From Panagrolaimus kolymaensis (Eukaryota > Nematoda > Chromadorea > Rhabditida > Panagrolaimidae): DNA of 64,000 nt. This document shows, in pieces, positions 1 through 12,402 of this stretch (the first letter of the stretch is position 1; every line of letters starts with the position of its first letter). Where the stretch lies: the NCBI GenBank assembly GCA_028622995.1, contig JAJQJQ010000021.1:1-64000 (forward strand), in the 5' to 3' direction. The position numbers and the translations under genes are program-made. The notes beneath the pieces were generated by a model. It was given only the letters and a program-made list of their open reading frames with translations, had not been told where the DNA came from and searched no databases.

Positions 1-429
1 AAAAGTAATAATAAAACAGAGCACACAAACATCTGCAAAGCTGTCCAAAATTAAGAAATCTATTTCATTTGTTTTGACCGAAAACTTTGTTGTGAATTTT
101 TTTTGAATTTGAATTTTATCGTATCCAACAAATATTTTTGACATTCTTTAATGAAGAGCGGATTTTTTTTGAATTAAAAAATTATTTTAAGAACTTTCAC
201 AAAATCAAACAAAAACTCAGCTTCTTCAAAAGATTTCTACGGTTTTAACTGGAGAATATGCAAATTTCACCGAAAATTTACAAAGAAAAATAAATGTTTT
301 CCAAAAAATTGAAAGAAAAATAGGTTAGATTTAGTCTAGCAACAAATAGTCACCACCAAAAGATTACTTTGCAGAAGTTTCAAATTCTATTATAATTTTA
401 ATAATAAATTATTTTTAAAATAAAATTAC

Positions 430-2740
430 ATGTTAAAAACTATTAAATCAGGTCGCCATATTTTATGCATGGGCAACCATGTTTTTGTTAATCTTCCAAA
501 TTCTTCTGGCTTCCATGCGAGAGAAGGATCATTCCAAATCTAAAATTTAAAAAAACTTTATTCATTCAAATCCATATATATTTTTTTCTCGAACCTCATC
601 AACATAAACTAAAGCCGTCATAGTTTGTTTAAGTTCATCAATACCCAAAATATGAACTAATTCAAGCTCAAAAAATACATCGATTACACCATCGGGTGGA
701 GCATTTCTATCATGATTCATTAATAAATATTCTGTTAATCTTTTTGATGAACCAGGAACGAAATGTTCCACTGCTTCATCATGATGAGTGATATTTTTCT
801 TATCCATATGTTCCACGTGGATCTAAAAAAAATGTTAGGGGTATTTCGGAAAAAGGAAAATGTTAATAAAGCCAAAAAGCAAAAAAAAAAATCAAATAAA
901 TTTTTTTATTTTTAACACATTTTTTTGCAACTGTTTTTTTTAATGATATTTTTAAAAATTGTCTAGCAAGCAAGCTATAAATCATAAATTATAATAATTC
1001 CCTAGGGCATGATGACTTATGCCTTCAATCCATTCGTGCGTTTTTTTTCTGTTAAAGTCAAAACAAAACTAAAAAATATAAAAAAACAATTATTCTTTTT
1101 GATAAATGATTTTTTTGGTTCATATTTTAATTTTTTTGACGAAGTTTAGTTTAAAATTTTAAATAAAAAGTCTCTAACTTTGGTCCAAAATTGTTAGAAA
1201 AAAGTTGCTAGAAATTTTTTCGTCTCAAAAATTTTCTAAACTTTTTATAAATTGAATTACTTCAAAAATCCCTGCAATTTTTAATGCTAATTTTGTTTTG
1301 TTTAGGTTTTTTAATTCTTCAAAATAAAGCCTTGGCTTCTTTGTTCCTATCAAAAATTTTATTTTCAATATCGACTTTTGTGATTTTTTTATTTTCTATT
1401 GCATTCTTTTTTTTTTGTTGCCAATATTTTTGTTTGAGATAAAAAGCAAACTTTTATCGCCGTCGTCGTTGTCGATGGACAAGTTTGTCTCATTAAAACC
1501 AAATTTATGACTGGCTTTAAATTGAAGCGGCTTTTTTCTTTTGACAAAAATATATCTCATTCCGTCGTCCATTGCAAATCCACAATAAAAAAATAAACTA
1601 AATTAAATTATTTTTTGCTTTTTGCTTTCCAAAATCAAGGTAAGCAAGGAGAAAAAAATGGAAGAAAGAGATTAAAGAAAGAGTTTTTGTGTTTTGTTAA
1701 AAAAAGCCGCAGCAAATAAATTTGAAAGAGAAAAAAGGAAACAAAAAATTTATTTTTTGCAAGTAAATTTTTTTTGGGTGGGTTAATCATTTTTTTTGCT
1801 TACGAAAGCAATAATCCAAATTATTTTGGATATTATTGGGTTATTCATCTACGAAAAAGCAACCAACAACTCGTGCTTTTTTCTTCTTCTTCTTCAAGAA
1901 CTCAATAAAAATGGTCAAGAAGCAACAAACATTGAATGCGAATAAAAAAAAAAGAATCTTTGAGTTTGTTTTTCATGCAAAAAAATATTTAAAAAATAAT
2001 AAACGGAAAATAATTGCAAGAATTTATTCGCGGTCACTTTACTTTCAATTCGATACTTTAAATTAGATTTATTTTTTCTACAAAATTTAAAAAAATCAAA
2101 CAGTTTTTTACCTAACTATTTAACAGCCATGAAATTAGTTTGAAATGCTAATATTTTTCTTCTCTTTTTATCATTCAAAAAATCAATAGAAGCATTTTTT
2201 ATAAAATTAAATTTTGCACGTGCAGCATTGCTTACGTAATTGTTTGTACCGAATTTGCTCATTATCCTGTGTTTTTTTTGCAAAATATTTTATCAAATTT
2301 AAATGCAACATTGTCTTTAGAAGAAGATATGTAGCAAAAATAATTCTTACTGTTTCTCCAAAAAAGTAAGTAACGAAAAGAGATATTCGTCGTTCTCAAA
2401 GAACCAAATTTAGTTAATGTTCCTTTTTTTATTTTAGCTTTTAGTGATTTTGAGAAGGAAGTTAAAAAAGTGATCCCATGAGATTTAACAAAAAGTAAGA
2501 ATGTTAAGAAAAGCAATTCAATCAAAAACAAAAGTAAACTACCCAAACTTAAAAAAACTGCAACTTAAATTTATAAATAAAAATAAAAAAAGCGCCAAAG
2601 AATCCTACGTTTAAAAAAAAAAGAGTTGAAAAAGAACAAACTTTTACTTGACTTAAATTTACTGAACTTTCACCATAAATAATAAATAATTGAAAAATAA
2701 TAATAAAAATTAATATGGACGAAATATTAAAATTAAACAT
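430..2740 (-). CDS. Cys-loop ligand-gated ion channel subunit, 5' part
   Basis: Partial gene running off the low-coordinate end. Exons: 2648-2740, 595-822 and 430-539; the phases join without a frame break. Exon 1 encodes a 31-residue leader with a long Ile/Phe/Leu core, a convincing signal peptide, and ends at a GTAAAAG donor. Exon 2 begins at a TTTTTTTTAG acceptor and gives the start of the extracellular ligand-binding domain, with the LGIDELKQTMTALVYVDE segment typical of beta strands 1-2. Exon 3 gives WNDPSLAWKPEEFG and the KIWRPDLIVFNM segment, the hallmark Trp-x-Pro-Asp of pentameric ligand-gated channels. The family forms membrane pentamers gated by acetylcholine, amines or amino acids. 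The Cys-loop, pore helices and ligand type lie outside the window, so the subunit class is unknown. The first intron is 1.8 kb. Confidence 0.82.
823..2647 (-). other. Long first intron of the channel gene
   Basis: AT-rich sequence with long A and T runs between the signal-peptide exon and the ligand-binding-domain exon. I see no conserved coding segment or RNA gene in it. Confidence 0.6.
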
Positions 2741-4303
2741 TTTTAAAATTATAAAATAAATGAATTTAAAACGATTTTGAGGAAATAAAATATTAAGAAA
2801 ACATTCGTTGCAATACACGGTGGTGGAACATTTGTGGAGGGCTATGAATTAATTAGCTGAAAATTAAAATATTTGAGATTTTCATTTATTTTTCATAAAA
2901 AAATATAATATACATATAAAAGTTCCAGGAAACAAAAAAATATATTAAACGTGAAATTTTGAAATCAGAGAAGGTTAAAATAATTTAAATAAACTATCTC
3001 TCAAAAAAATATGAAAATTCCAATATTTATTTTTTAGGTTGAAAAAAAATATGGCACAAAGGAAAAATTATTTAGGCTTTTAACAAATAAGCTTCTTTTT
3101 TGTTTCAAGTGTATCAGAACCAAAAATTGACTCCGCCTGTTTTTTGTTGTTTGTCTTTCTTTTTTAGTTCTTCTTTTTCATCTCCCTTTAAAAAATTTTT
3201 TTTATTGCACTCATCATCGAAGAAGCTTTTTTTTCCATCATCGCCCCATTATCATTCGTTTATGTGTGCCATTGGCGAGTGGTTGGGTTATTTTTGTTCG
3301 AAAGTTAATATATAAATGTGAATGATGCAAATTAAAACTAAAAAAATATTTTTGAGGAAAAGAACAAAAACAAAACAAAAAAGTTGAAAAACATATAGAT
3401 TCGCAACAAAAAACTTTTTAATGGGCATTTAAAAAGTTTTTTTTCTTATTTCTTATTCTCTGTCTATCTTTTTTGCTTTATTTAACTTTATTTTCTCATT
3501 TTTAAAGGTAATGATTTTTTATGAGATTTCTTTCTATCTTCCTTTTTTTATGATTTGGACGAAAGGACTTTTGGATGCTTGGTTCTTTTGAGCGGTAAAG
3601 CTTTTTTCTTTTGTTTTTAGGAAAACAGTGGTAATTGGATAATCAAAAAATAAAGAAATGAATGATTCATTTTCAATTTGCTTGCAATTTGTAATAGTTT
3701 TATTTAAAAATAATTTATTTTGCCCAGGAAAAAATTAAGAAATGAAAGTCTATTTGGAAGAAAATAAATATTTTATAAGAAAAACTAAACTTTTGAAGCG
3801 GGTTTCTCAAAAATTTGCTTTTTCATTAAAGCTTTTTATCTTAAACTTTTTCACAAACAGCAAATAAGCAAATAAGTGTTCCTAAAAAATAAAAATAAAT
3901 ATCGACACAAAAAAGCTAGAGATTAAAAGAAATTTAGAAACCAATAAACTAAAAATTCCAACAAAAAAAACTCTGACATTTTCAATGGAAAATATTTTAT
4001 TTCCTTTTTTCTTTGCGGCTGCTGTTGATTTTAATCTAGACGCTTAATAATAAATCAGTCAGTTTAAAAAAAAATAAAAAAAACCAAAAGTGCGTTGATT
4101 GCTTAAAATATATTTATTTCTTTATTAGTTTTAAAGTGAATAGTGTGAGAGAGAAAGCAATTATAATAAATTTTTTTCTTAATAATGGAAAAGTACTTAT
4201 AAATGAAAATTATTTTTTAAAAGCAAACTGATTTTTTTCGTTGATCCGATTAACAAAAAAATTTTTAAAAATTATTTCTTCGACGGTTTCGTCTTCTTTT
4301 CCC
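2741..4303. other. Intergenic AT-rich stretch
   Basis: Lies between the channel start and the 3' end of the first helicase gene. Only short low-complexity open frames rich in Phe, Ser and Lys are present. Nothing recognisable. Confidence 0.6.
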
Positions 4304-6844
4304 TCAGCCACTGTTTAAGCCAAGTTGTCCCATGGATGATTCCAAAGCTGCCATGGTTCTTTGGCTATTAAGAAATTCAGGAACTATTTCTCCAGCATTT
4401 TGTAGAACTTCTCTAATTCCTGAAGCCCATTTAGCATCTTTTGCTTCCACATAAAAACTAATAGCAGTTCCATTTCGAGTTCGTCCAGTTCTACCACAAC
4501 GTTGAATAAATTTTTCTTTAGTCTCAGAAATATCATAATTAATAACCTAAATACAAATATTTAATAATATTATGAAAAAAAGGTCAGACGAAAGGCACAA
4601 ACATAATCCATTTCATAAACATCAATTCCTCGGCCACAAACATTAACAGAAACTAAAATTTTTGAATTCTGGTTTCCTGCTTTAAAATTTAATAAAGCTT
4701 TATCTCGATGATTTTGGGAATAATCAGAATGATTCGCAATTGCTGGAAATCCAGCCACAATAAGATCGGTTGCCAAAGTATCTGCAGTGGCCTAAAAAAA
4801 GTTTTTTAAATTTTCTAAACTTAAGAAAGTTAAAAGTTTTTAATTAAGAAAAGTTATTAGCTTTAATGTTGTATTCCTAAACCATACTTTTCGATTAGCA
4901 AATATCATAATTCTGGGGCATTTTCCATCATGATTTTCAACAATTTTAGTTAAACAATCAATTAAATATTGGAATTTTAATGTTTCTGATGGAACTGATT
5001 CAACGATATATTTAATTCGTTGATTGCTATCTAAAATCGAGGAAATATGAATTCGCTTTTTCGGATTACTATATTCATCTGCCATTAAGCGTTTAATTTG
5101 TAAAGTTGGACTAAAAAATAAAGTTTGACGGGTTTCAACCTATAAAAAAACTTATTTAAAATTTAGTTTTAATTTTTTATTATTAAAAAATTATACCGAT
5201 GGAATTCCTTTATGCTTTAAAAAATGTAACATATCATGCATTTCATGCCCAGCTAAAAATTGATCAGCTTCATCAACGATAATATATTTTAAATTAAACA
5301 TATTAATATTTCCTTCAAGGTGATCGTGATCCATCAAACTTATTAATCGGCCAAGACATGCGCAAAGGATATCGCAACCCATAGATAATTGATCAAAATT
5401 TTTTCTTACTGAAGTTCCTCCATATGCTGTAGCAACGGTAATTGGGGTGTCTAAAATTTTGCGGTTATTAATTTATTTATGGGGAAGTTGGAACGCTAAA
5501 TTTCTTTTTGTGCAGAGAATATTTAAAAAAAGCCTATTCGTAATTTACTTACCTTTGGTAAGCTTTAAAGCCTCTTGGTAGATTTGTTCAACAATTTCAC
5601 GAGTTGGAGCAATAATAAGACAAATGGGTCCATCCGTTGGTAAACCATTTTTATCATTTTCTTTAATCAAATTATCAATAATTGGAATTAAATATGCTGC
5701 AGTTTTCCCTGTTCCTGTTTCACTTTGACACTTAATATCATACCCTTAAAAAATTTATTGCTAAATTTTTAATAATTCAAAATCAAATTTAACTTACCAT
5801 CAAGAATATATGGAATTACAACTTCTTGAACTTTTCGGGGCCATACAAAGTTGGAAGTTAAAATATTTTTTAATAAATTTTTATCGAGATTTAATTCCTT
5901 CCAATTTCTGAAGAAAAAAATCAAAATCATGCAAAAATGTACCATATTTATTTTTTTCCGTCTTCCCAAAAACTTACTCAAAACGTATACTTCCTTTTCC
6001 ACCATTAACGGTGACTTCTGCATCATCTTTATAAAGAGACACTTCCTCTTTTGGAAGGTTTGGTGGAATATTTGGTTGATATGGAATTGGATAATATGAT
6101 TGTGGAGGATTTTCTTCTTGTTTTGGTGCTAAAAATATATATTACAAACTGTAAGAAAAATATAATTTTTAAACATTTTTGCAAAAAAATTGAACGATTT
6201 CCCTTTTTTTTAATTTTAATTATGTTTCATCAGTTCCATCAAAAAAATTTGGAGAAAAAATTCATATAAAAAACTAAATCAGTCTGGCGCCTTTTTCCCA
6301 TTAAAAAAGCAAAAATTAAACAAAATTTGCTTGTTGATAAGAAAAGTTCTAAAGTTTACGGTAAAAATTAGTCCGATAACATTTTTGAAAAAAAAAATAA
6401 AAGCCTTGTTATTTTTTTTTTGTTTGTGAATGATTCATTCATTCACCGATTATATCATTGAAATTTTCCATAAAAACGTTTTATTTTCTTAAAAAAATTT
6501 AATATCAACTTTTGGGAAAGAAAATATCGAAATTTTATAATTTACAAAAATCAATGAAAAAATAAAACAAAGTTTTACCTTTTGACTTCCGTTTTCTACG
6601 ATTCCGACGCTTTTTAGATTGACTTTCTACTGGGTTAACTTCATTGCTTTCCGTATTTATTGGAGGAACATTTCCTTAAATTTACTTATTTCATTAATTT
6701 TTTTTTTCAAATTTTAATAATAATGTAAACTGATTAAATTTTACCTTTTGACTTCCCACGCCGTCCTCTACGACCTCGACGCTTTTTAGATTGAATTTCT
6801 TCAGGCTTAACTTCGATATTTACACCAGCAGCTAATTCTACCAT
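4304..6844 (-). CDS. DEAD-box RNA helicase, Vasa/DDX3-like, divergent (copy 1)
   Basis: Nine exons, all phases consistent: 6745-6844, 6579-6674, 5978-6128, 5798-5907, 5553-5744, 5197-5450, 4888-5139, 4603-4791, 4304-4546; 528 aa. The N-terminus is basic, with two similar Lys/Arg-rich exons ([15 protein letters not shown] and [13 protein letters not shown]), apparently an exon duplication. The core shows the Q motif region (PRKVQ), motif I SETGTGKT (about 160-167), Ia PTRE (199-202), a GG, motif II DEAD (276-279), motif III SPT instead of SAT, motif [12 protein letters not shown], and motif [10 protein letters not shown] where Vasa/DDX3 proteins have HRIGRTGR. These ATP-dependent enzymes remodel RNA or RNP. 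The layout favours the DDX3/Vasa branch, but there is no RGG tail or zinc knuckle. A paralogue follows directly upstream. Confidence 0.88.
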
Positions 6845-7268
6845 TATTCAAATTTACGATAAAATTTTTTTTCTAAAAATGTATTATTTTATTTTTATTT
6901 AAATTTTTTCATAAAAATTTTAAAACGAAAAATTTCAACTGGGCAAAGCATAAATGGTGGAAGAACACAAAAGAACGAGAAAGAAAAAAATAAGAAAACA
7001 TAAGCCATATTCTTCACTTTGAAAAATAAAAAAAATGAACGTCCTTTTTTTTTGCTCTCTGCTTGCCTGCCACTCTATTAGAACACAAGCAAGCTATTTT
7101 TTTTTAAAGGCGTCGTTTTTAAAGGAAAAAAAGGAGTGTCAGGCTGTAAATGGAAGGAAAGAAAAATGCTTTTTTTTAAATAAAAAAGAGCAAAGTTGTA
7201 AAATAAAGAGATGGAAGAGAAAAACTATGGCTTTATTGCAACAATAAAAATTAAAAAGTGGTGTTTTT

Positions 7269-7384
7269 TGCAACTTTTAAAATCCCTTTTTTAATTGAGT
7301 TTTTTTTGTGTAACACATGCATGAGTGTGAGATTATATATTTTTGTTTTGTTTTATTTTTTTAAGGTCGTACAAAGTAAATACA
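7269..7384 (-). repeat. Duplicated upstream region of helicase copy 1
   Basis: This stretch upstream of the copy 1 start resembles 9838-9958 upstream of copy 2. Shared blocks include GCAACTTTT, TTTTTAATTGAGTTTTTTT, a GTGTAACACATGCATGAGTG-like block and GTACAAAGTAAATAC. The tandem duplication therefore included upstream, probably promoter, DNA. Confidence 0.65.
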
Positions 7385-7526
7385 ATATAATATACAAAAT
7401 GGGAAAAAAATTATTTTTGCAATACGCTGATAAAAACTTATTAATACCAATAATTAATTATTATATTTTTGTTCTTTGAATTTTATAATAAAAAAAATAA
7501 AATATTTTACAAATTCCCTTAAATTT

Positions 7527-9543
7527 TTATAAATTAAGCTCATTCATTGATTTTTCAACTTCTTTTAATGATTTATGATTACAAAGAAAATTTTGAAAAT
7601 CTTGTCCTGCAGCTTCGATTACTTCTCTAATACTTGAAGCTATACCATTTGGAACGGGTTCAATATAAAAAGTTATGGTTGTTCCAGGTTGTTTACGCCC
7701 AGTTCTTCCACAACGTTGAATAAATTGCCATTTATCTCTTGAATAACTATAATTAATAACCTAAAATAAAAAAATAAAAATTAGGTTTTAAATTTAATTT
7801 TTTTTGTTTGTTAACAAACATAATTCATTTCTTGAATATCAATGCCTCGTCCACAAAGATTAATAGATACCAAAATTCGAACTTCTTCTTCACCAATTTT
7901 AAAATCATATAAAGTATTACTACGATATTTATGAAGAAAATCTGAATGACTTGTAGTTGCTGGAAGTTCAGCAGCAATAAGATATTTAGAAATATTGTTT
8001 GCCATTGCCTGAAGAAGAAAAAAAATCGAATAAATAAAAAATTTAAAAGTAAGATATAAGCCACAAAAGTTGGCTATTTTCGTGAAGAAACTATTTATTT
8101 TATAACCGATTCCAAAACCCTTTGAAAACTGTTAAAAAATTACTTTTGTGTTAGTGAAAACCAAAATGCGTGGACATATTCCATCGTGTTTAACAATAAT
8201 TCCTTTAATATAATTTATTAAAAAATTAACTTTTGATGTTCCCGTTGGAATGGATTCTACAATATATGTAATTCGTTTATTACTATCTGCAATAGAATTT
8301 ATAAGAATTCTCTTTTTATTACTGCTATATTCATCCGCAATCTTTTCTAAATTCTTATTGTTAGTTTGTAGTGTTGGGCTAAAGAATAATGTTTGACGAT
8401 TTTCAATCTGAAAAGGTAAAGTCTTTTTTTCATTAACGATAAGCTTTAAATTTAAAATTTTATATACTGAAGGAAGGGTAATATCATCAAAAAAAGCAAC
8501 AATTTCTTCAGTCTCATTTCCAACTAAAAATTTGTCAGCTTCATCAATAACAATATATTTTAAATATGCCATAAAAGTTCTCCAATCTTTCATTAAACTA
8601 AATAATCTGCCTAAACAAGCGCAAAGTATATGACATCCTTTTTTCAATTGACGCAGATTCATAGCACTTCGAGTTCCGCCATAAACTTTCACAACTTTTA
8701 GATCGGTAATCTAAAATACTTTGTTAATTTTATAATAAATTTTTTGGGGATTTGAAAATTAAGAATTATGCTGCAGGATAGGTTTGAAAGTAAATATTGA
8801 AAAGCATTTAATAAAAAAAAATTAAAAAGCGTACTTTCTGTCAATCTTTTGGCTTCACCAAAAATTTGTGAAACGAGTTCACGAGTTGGAGCAATAATAA
8901 GACAAATTGGGCCATCAGTGGGTAAACCATTTTTATCATTTTCTTTAATCAAATTATCAATGATTGGAATCAAGTATGCTGCAGTTTTTCCTGTACCCGT
9001 TTCACTTTGACACTTAATATTAAAGCCTAAAAACCATTTTATTAACTCTTAAAATTACGAATATATTTATATATAACATTGAGATGGTTACCTTCTGTAA
9101 TATATGGAATAACAACTTCTTGAACTTTTAGTGGTTTAATATATCCACACTTTTGTATATTTTTAAATAACTGCTGATTTAATTTCATTTCTTTCCAAGC
9201 TCTATAAATTATCATAATTACATATGTATATATTTATTTATTTTTATTTAGTTTTAACATACTGCCATCGTAATTTTGGGCCTTTTTTAAACCAGTAATT
9301 ATCATTTCTGCATCGTTTTCATAAAACGTTTCATCTAGAATCACCAATGGTAGCGGAAGTCGTTTGTCATTTTTTTTCTCGATTGTATGCTATAAAAATT
9401 TTGTATTAAAAAATGTAACGAATATAAAGATATAATCATTTTTGGCAAGCATGAAAAGATTTACCTTGGGTTCGATAAAATGTTCGCCGCCTTTTTTTTA
9501 ATCCATTTACCACTCCTGAATTGGTGTCATTTATTTCAACCAT
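7527..9543 (-). CDS. DEAD-box RNA helicase paralogue (copy 2), frame damaged or mis-assembled
   Basis: Tandem paralogue of the helicase at 4304-6844 with matching exon order: 9465-9543, 9263-9389, 9092-9199, 8835-9026, about 8468-8710, 8144-8407, 7820-8008, 7527-7760. It has motif [21 protein letters not shown] (in VIDEADKF), [14 protein letters not shown] and QRCGRTGR, so both copies share the Gln in motif VI and the Pro in motif III. The C-terminus is intact to a TAA. Two junctions do not fit. Exon 1 ends in phase 1, but exon 2 is only open after losing one base, and it contains an A8 run. Exon 5 is in phase only if the weak acceptor before TTGTGAAAG is used instead of the TTTTAG before 8710. 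It may be a young pseudogene, a divergent splice form, or a homopolymer error. The intron at 8408-8467 has no stop, so retention would stay in frame. Confidence 0.75.
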
Positions 9544-9837
9544 TCCTAAAACATTTTTTATAAATTGATACAACAAATAAATTTCATTTTATTTTAATTA
9601 ATATTTGGTTGTAAAAATAAATATTGATTAAATGCGAGCATTAAAATTTTAAACAAAAAAGAAAAGAAAGAAAATAAAATGGTTTTTTTTCTTTGCCAGC
9701 TCATAAGACATTTCTGCTTCAAAGGTGTTGTTTGTTGCTCTATCAAAAACGAAAAAAAGAGCGTTTCATTTAAAAAAAATAATAAAACATAAGAAGATGA
9801 CGACTACACAGAATTTGCTACAAAAAATGATGTCGGT

Positions 9838-9958
9838 GCAACTTTTCAATCCATTTTTAATTGAGTTTTTTTTTGTGTAACATATGCATGAGTGATGAGA
9901 TTATAGTTTTTTGTTGTTCTGTTTTATTTTGTTAAAAAGGTTGTACAAAGTAAATACA
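9838..9958 (-). repeat. Duplicated upstream region of helicase copy 2
   Basis: Partner of the block at 7269-7384. It lies about 300 bases upstream of the copy 2 start and has the same TGTAACATATGCATGAGTG-like and GTACAAAGTAAATAC segments. Confidence 0.65.
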
Positions 9959-10189
9959 CAAAGAAGGTTTCCTTTTTTTTTTGATTTAAAATTTTTAAAC
10001 CAAATTTTTGCTTTAACTTAACTTGCTGACACATAGATTTTTTATTCACAAAACGATGTTGAGTTAAAAATCTGTAATTCGTATTCGTATTTTTTTTTTC
10101 AAAGAAAACGAAATAAATCAAAAAATTAGAGAAAAACCATACAAAACAATGTATTTATTTATTATATTGTTACAATTATTTCATGCATA

Positions 10190-10630
10190 TGCAATGAATG
10201 GGTTGGCTAGGTAGGTACTCTGATATGGGTCCTTTGTCCATGTATGAAGATAGGTATTATGTGTAGCGGTGTTACGGTTCGTTCCTTCACGTGGTGACAT
10301 AGGTATAGTTTATTAGTGATGGTACATTAGCATAACATTATACAAATACTATTCTACTGTTACATAAAGAGAGAGAGATATGGGATAACACAGTCAGCTA
10401 CAGCTTCATGCTGGTAATGCCAACGGCTACGAGAGCCTTGGGCTGAGGAGGGCTGTGCTGCTGGAACTGGCTCTGGACTGAGTGACAGAACTGAGACTCG
10501 ACTGACTTGTTTAGCAAGAGGTAGTCTTGCCTTATATACTGCATCGCCATCTGGGCATCAAGGCGTGTCCAGCTACTGTCGTTGGCATCGTCCTATTGGT
10601 TATTGCTTGAGAGTAGGCTTAGCCATTACA
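10190..10630 (-). repeat. 3' LTR of the 10.4-kb element
   Basis: Reads base for base like 20121-20561. TG...CA ends; minus-strand TATA box AGTATATAAG at 10531-10540, followed by a pyrimidine/initiator-like region. It lies at the 3' end in the sense of the minus-strand gag genes. Confidence 0.88.
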
Positions 10631-11419
10631 TGTTAGACCCTCGAAGATCAACGTCCTCGTTGATTCGAGTGATGGACGTCTCACTTCGGATGATGACAAA
10701 GTGAAGTAGGTCATTGGCTATAGGGACAAGAGTAGCTATGTTGAATATGGACACGACCTTTGAAATGTAAAGTTGTTGGAATGGAATGATCAGTGATGAA
10801 GTAGCTTGTAGACTGAACTGTGTTTTACAGATAAAAGGAGATAAATATAGAGGAGTAAATTAACAAAAAGTGGGTCATAATTAAAATGAGAAACAGAGGG
10901 AATCTTAGAATAAAGTAAGGTTTACGTTTTACAAAAGTATGTTACATAAATATAATATTTTAATTTTACTAAACAATCTGAAATAATATTTTACATATTA
11001 TCGCTATTGGCTAATAAACAATTATAAATGTTCTTAAAGATATTTATTTATTTTCTTCTTGTGGTGGCTGGCTTTTGGTTCAGCTTCTGGATCATCGCGG
11101 CAATGGTATGCTTATGGATGGAAAATCGGCGCTTGGCATATTTGTGTGTTAGGATCATAAAGATGTTAGGCATTAAGATTTGTATGGATTGAAGGTGGAG
11201 ATGTGTGGATCATGGAGAAGTTTATTATGTTGTTTGTTGAGTGTTTTATAATATCCGGGTCAGGACCTTATCTTGTTCAGCTTCATTAAGCTTGTTTAAC
11301 ATTAAATTTAGGCTTTTACGTTGATGGAAGTTAAGGCATATTGTTGTTGATGAGTTTTATTTAAGTTGACTTTATTGTTGTTTCCAAAATTAGTTGTTTA
11401 TAGCTGGAGGCGTCTAACA
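10631..11419 (-). repeat. Second LTR-like unit (family B) abutting the 3' LTR
   Basis: Begins TGTTAGAC at 10631-10638 and ends GTCTAACA at 11412-11419, a perfect 8-base terminal inverted repeat in the TG...CA format of an LTR. It starts directly after the 441-base LTR. The first 45 bases, containing an imperfect ATCAACG/CGTTGAT palindrome, recur at 11438-11482. Likely a nested or solo LTR of another family. Confidence 0.5.
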
Positions 11420-11437
11420 CGACAGCCAAGGCTACCA
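11420..11437 (-). other. 18-base primer-binding-site candidate between two family-B LTR ends
   Basis: On the minus strand this reads TGGTAGCCTTGGCTGTCG: exactly 18 bases, starting with TGG (complement of a tRNA CCA end), placed between a GGGTCTAACA LTR end at 11438 and the TGTTAGAC LTR start at 11419. Confidence 0.4.
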
Positions 11438-12402
11438 TGTTAGACCCTCGAAAATCAACGACCGCGTTGATTCGAGTTGTTGGTCGTATTATTGTGTGGA
11501 CGTTGCATGATTTCCACATTTTTTTAAAGAAATCATATGAATCCTTTTTGTGAGATGTCTTTTTTCTTTGTGGTCCATGGTTAAAATAAGTTTTAGTAAA
11601 AATTATTGGATCAGATGTAAGTAATCCTTTAATTTTATAGTCTTGGTTGGTGATGGTTCATGAGTTAGTAAAGATTAAAACAGAAATCTTTTAATCGAGG
11701 AAGTTGAGAAGAAATCGAAAAGTGAAAATTTTTCCCATTCAGTATTTTTCAAGCAGTTATTTTGCATATGGGTATTATCATTTTGGTATTGTCCTGTCTT
11801 TTTCCAGGATCCAATTCTCATCAAATTGATGTTACAAAAGACAAAAACATATTAACAATCATAAAAATTTAATCAATGATTCAAGGGTATTCAGATATAC
11901 GAAAAGACAAAAACAAACAGAGGGATGTTTTAAATTAAAATTACTTTTACTCATAATTCATTTTCTTTTCAAATTTTAAAAAAAATTATTTCATAAAATA
12001 ATTATGTTAGGTGACAAAAACAATTGATAGAAAAATAATTGTTACTTATGAAAAGAGATGGATTAATTATTTCCATAAACAATTTCGAAAAGTTCTTAAC
12101 GATTTTTTCTTTGACTATGATAAAAAAATGGATATTGATTTTACAAAATTTCAGCAAGGTATACTTCAAGGTAATAAAATGTTTTAAACAATAAAGGTGT
12201 GGATGTTTCATTTAAAAACTTATATACTATTTTGGATCGAGTTTTCATTGATCAAGTTTAACTATTCAAAAAAATTATGAGATAAAGTTTTCGGGTTTTG
12301 GGACCATAATAAAAAAAGAAAAATTATACGTTTTTTAGAAAAATTGCATTTTACGAAAATGTTACAAACAACAATGTAAAAAATTTTGGATTAAGGGATT
12401 AT

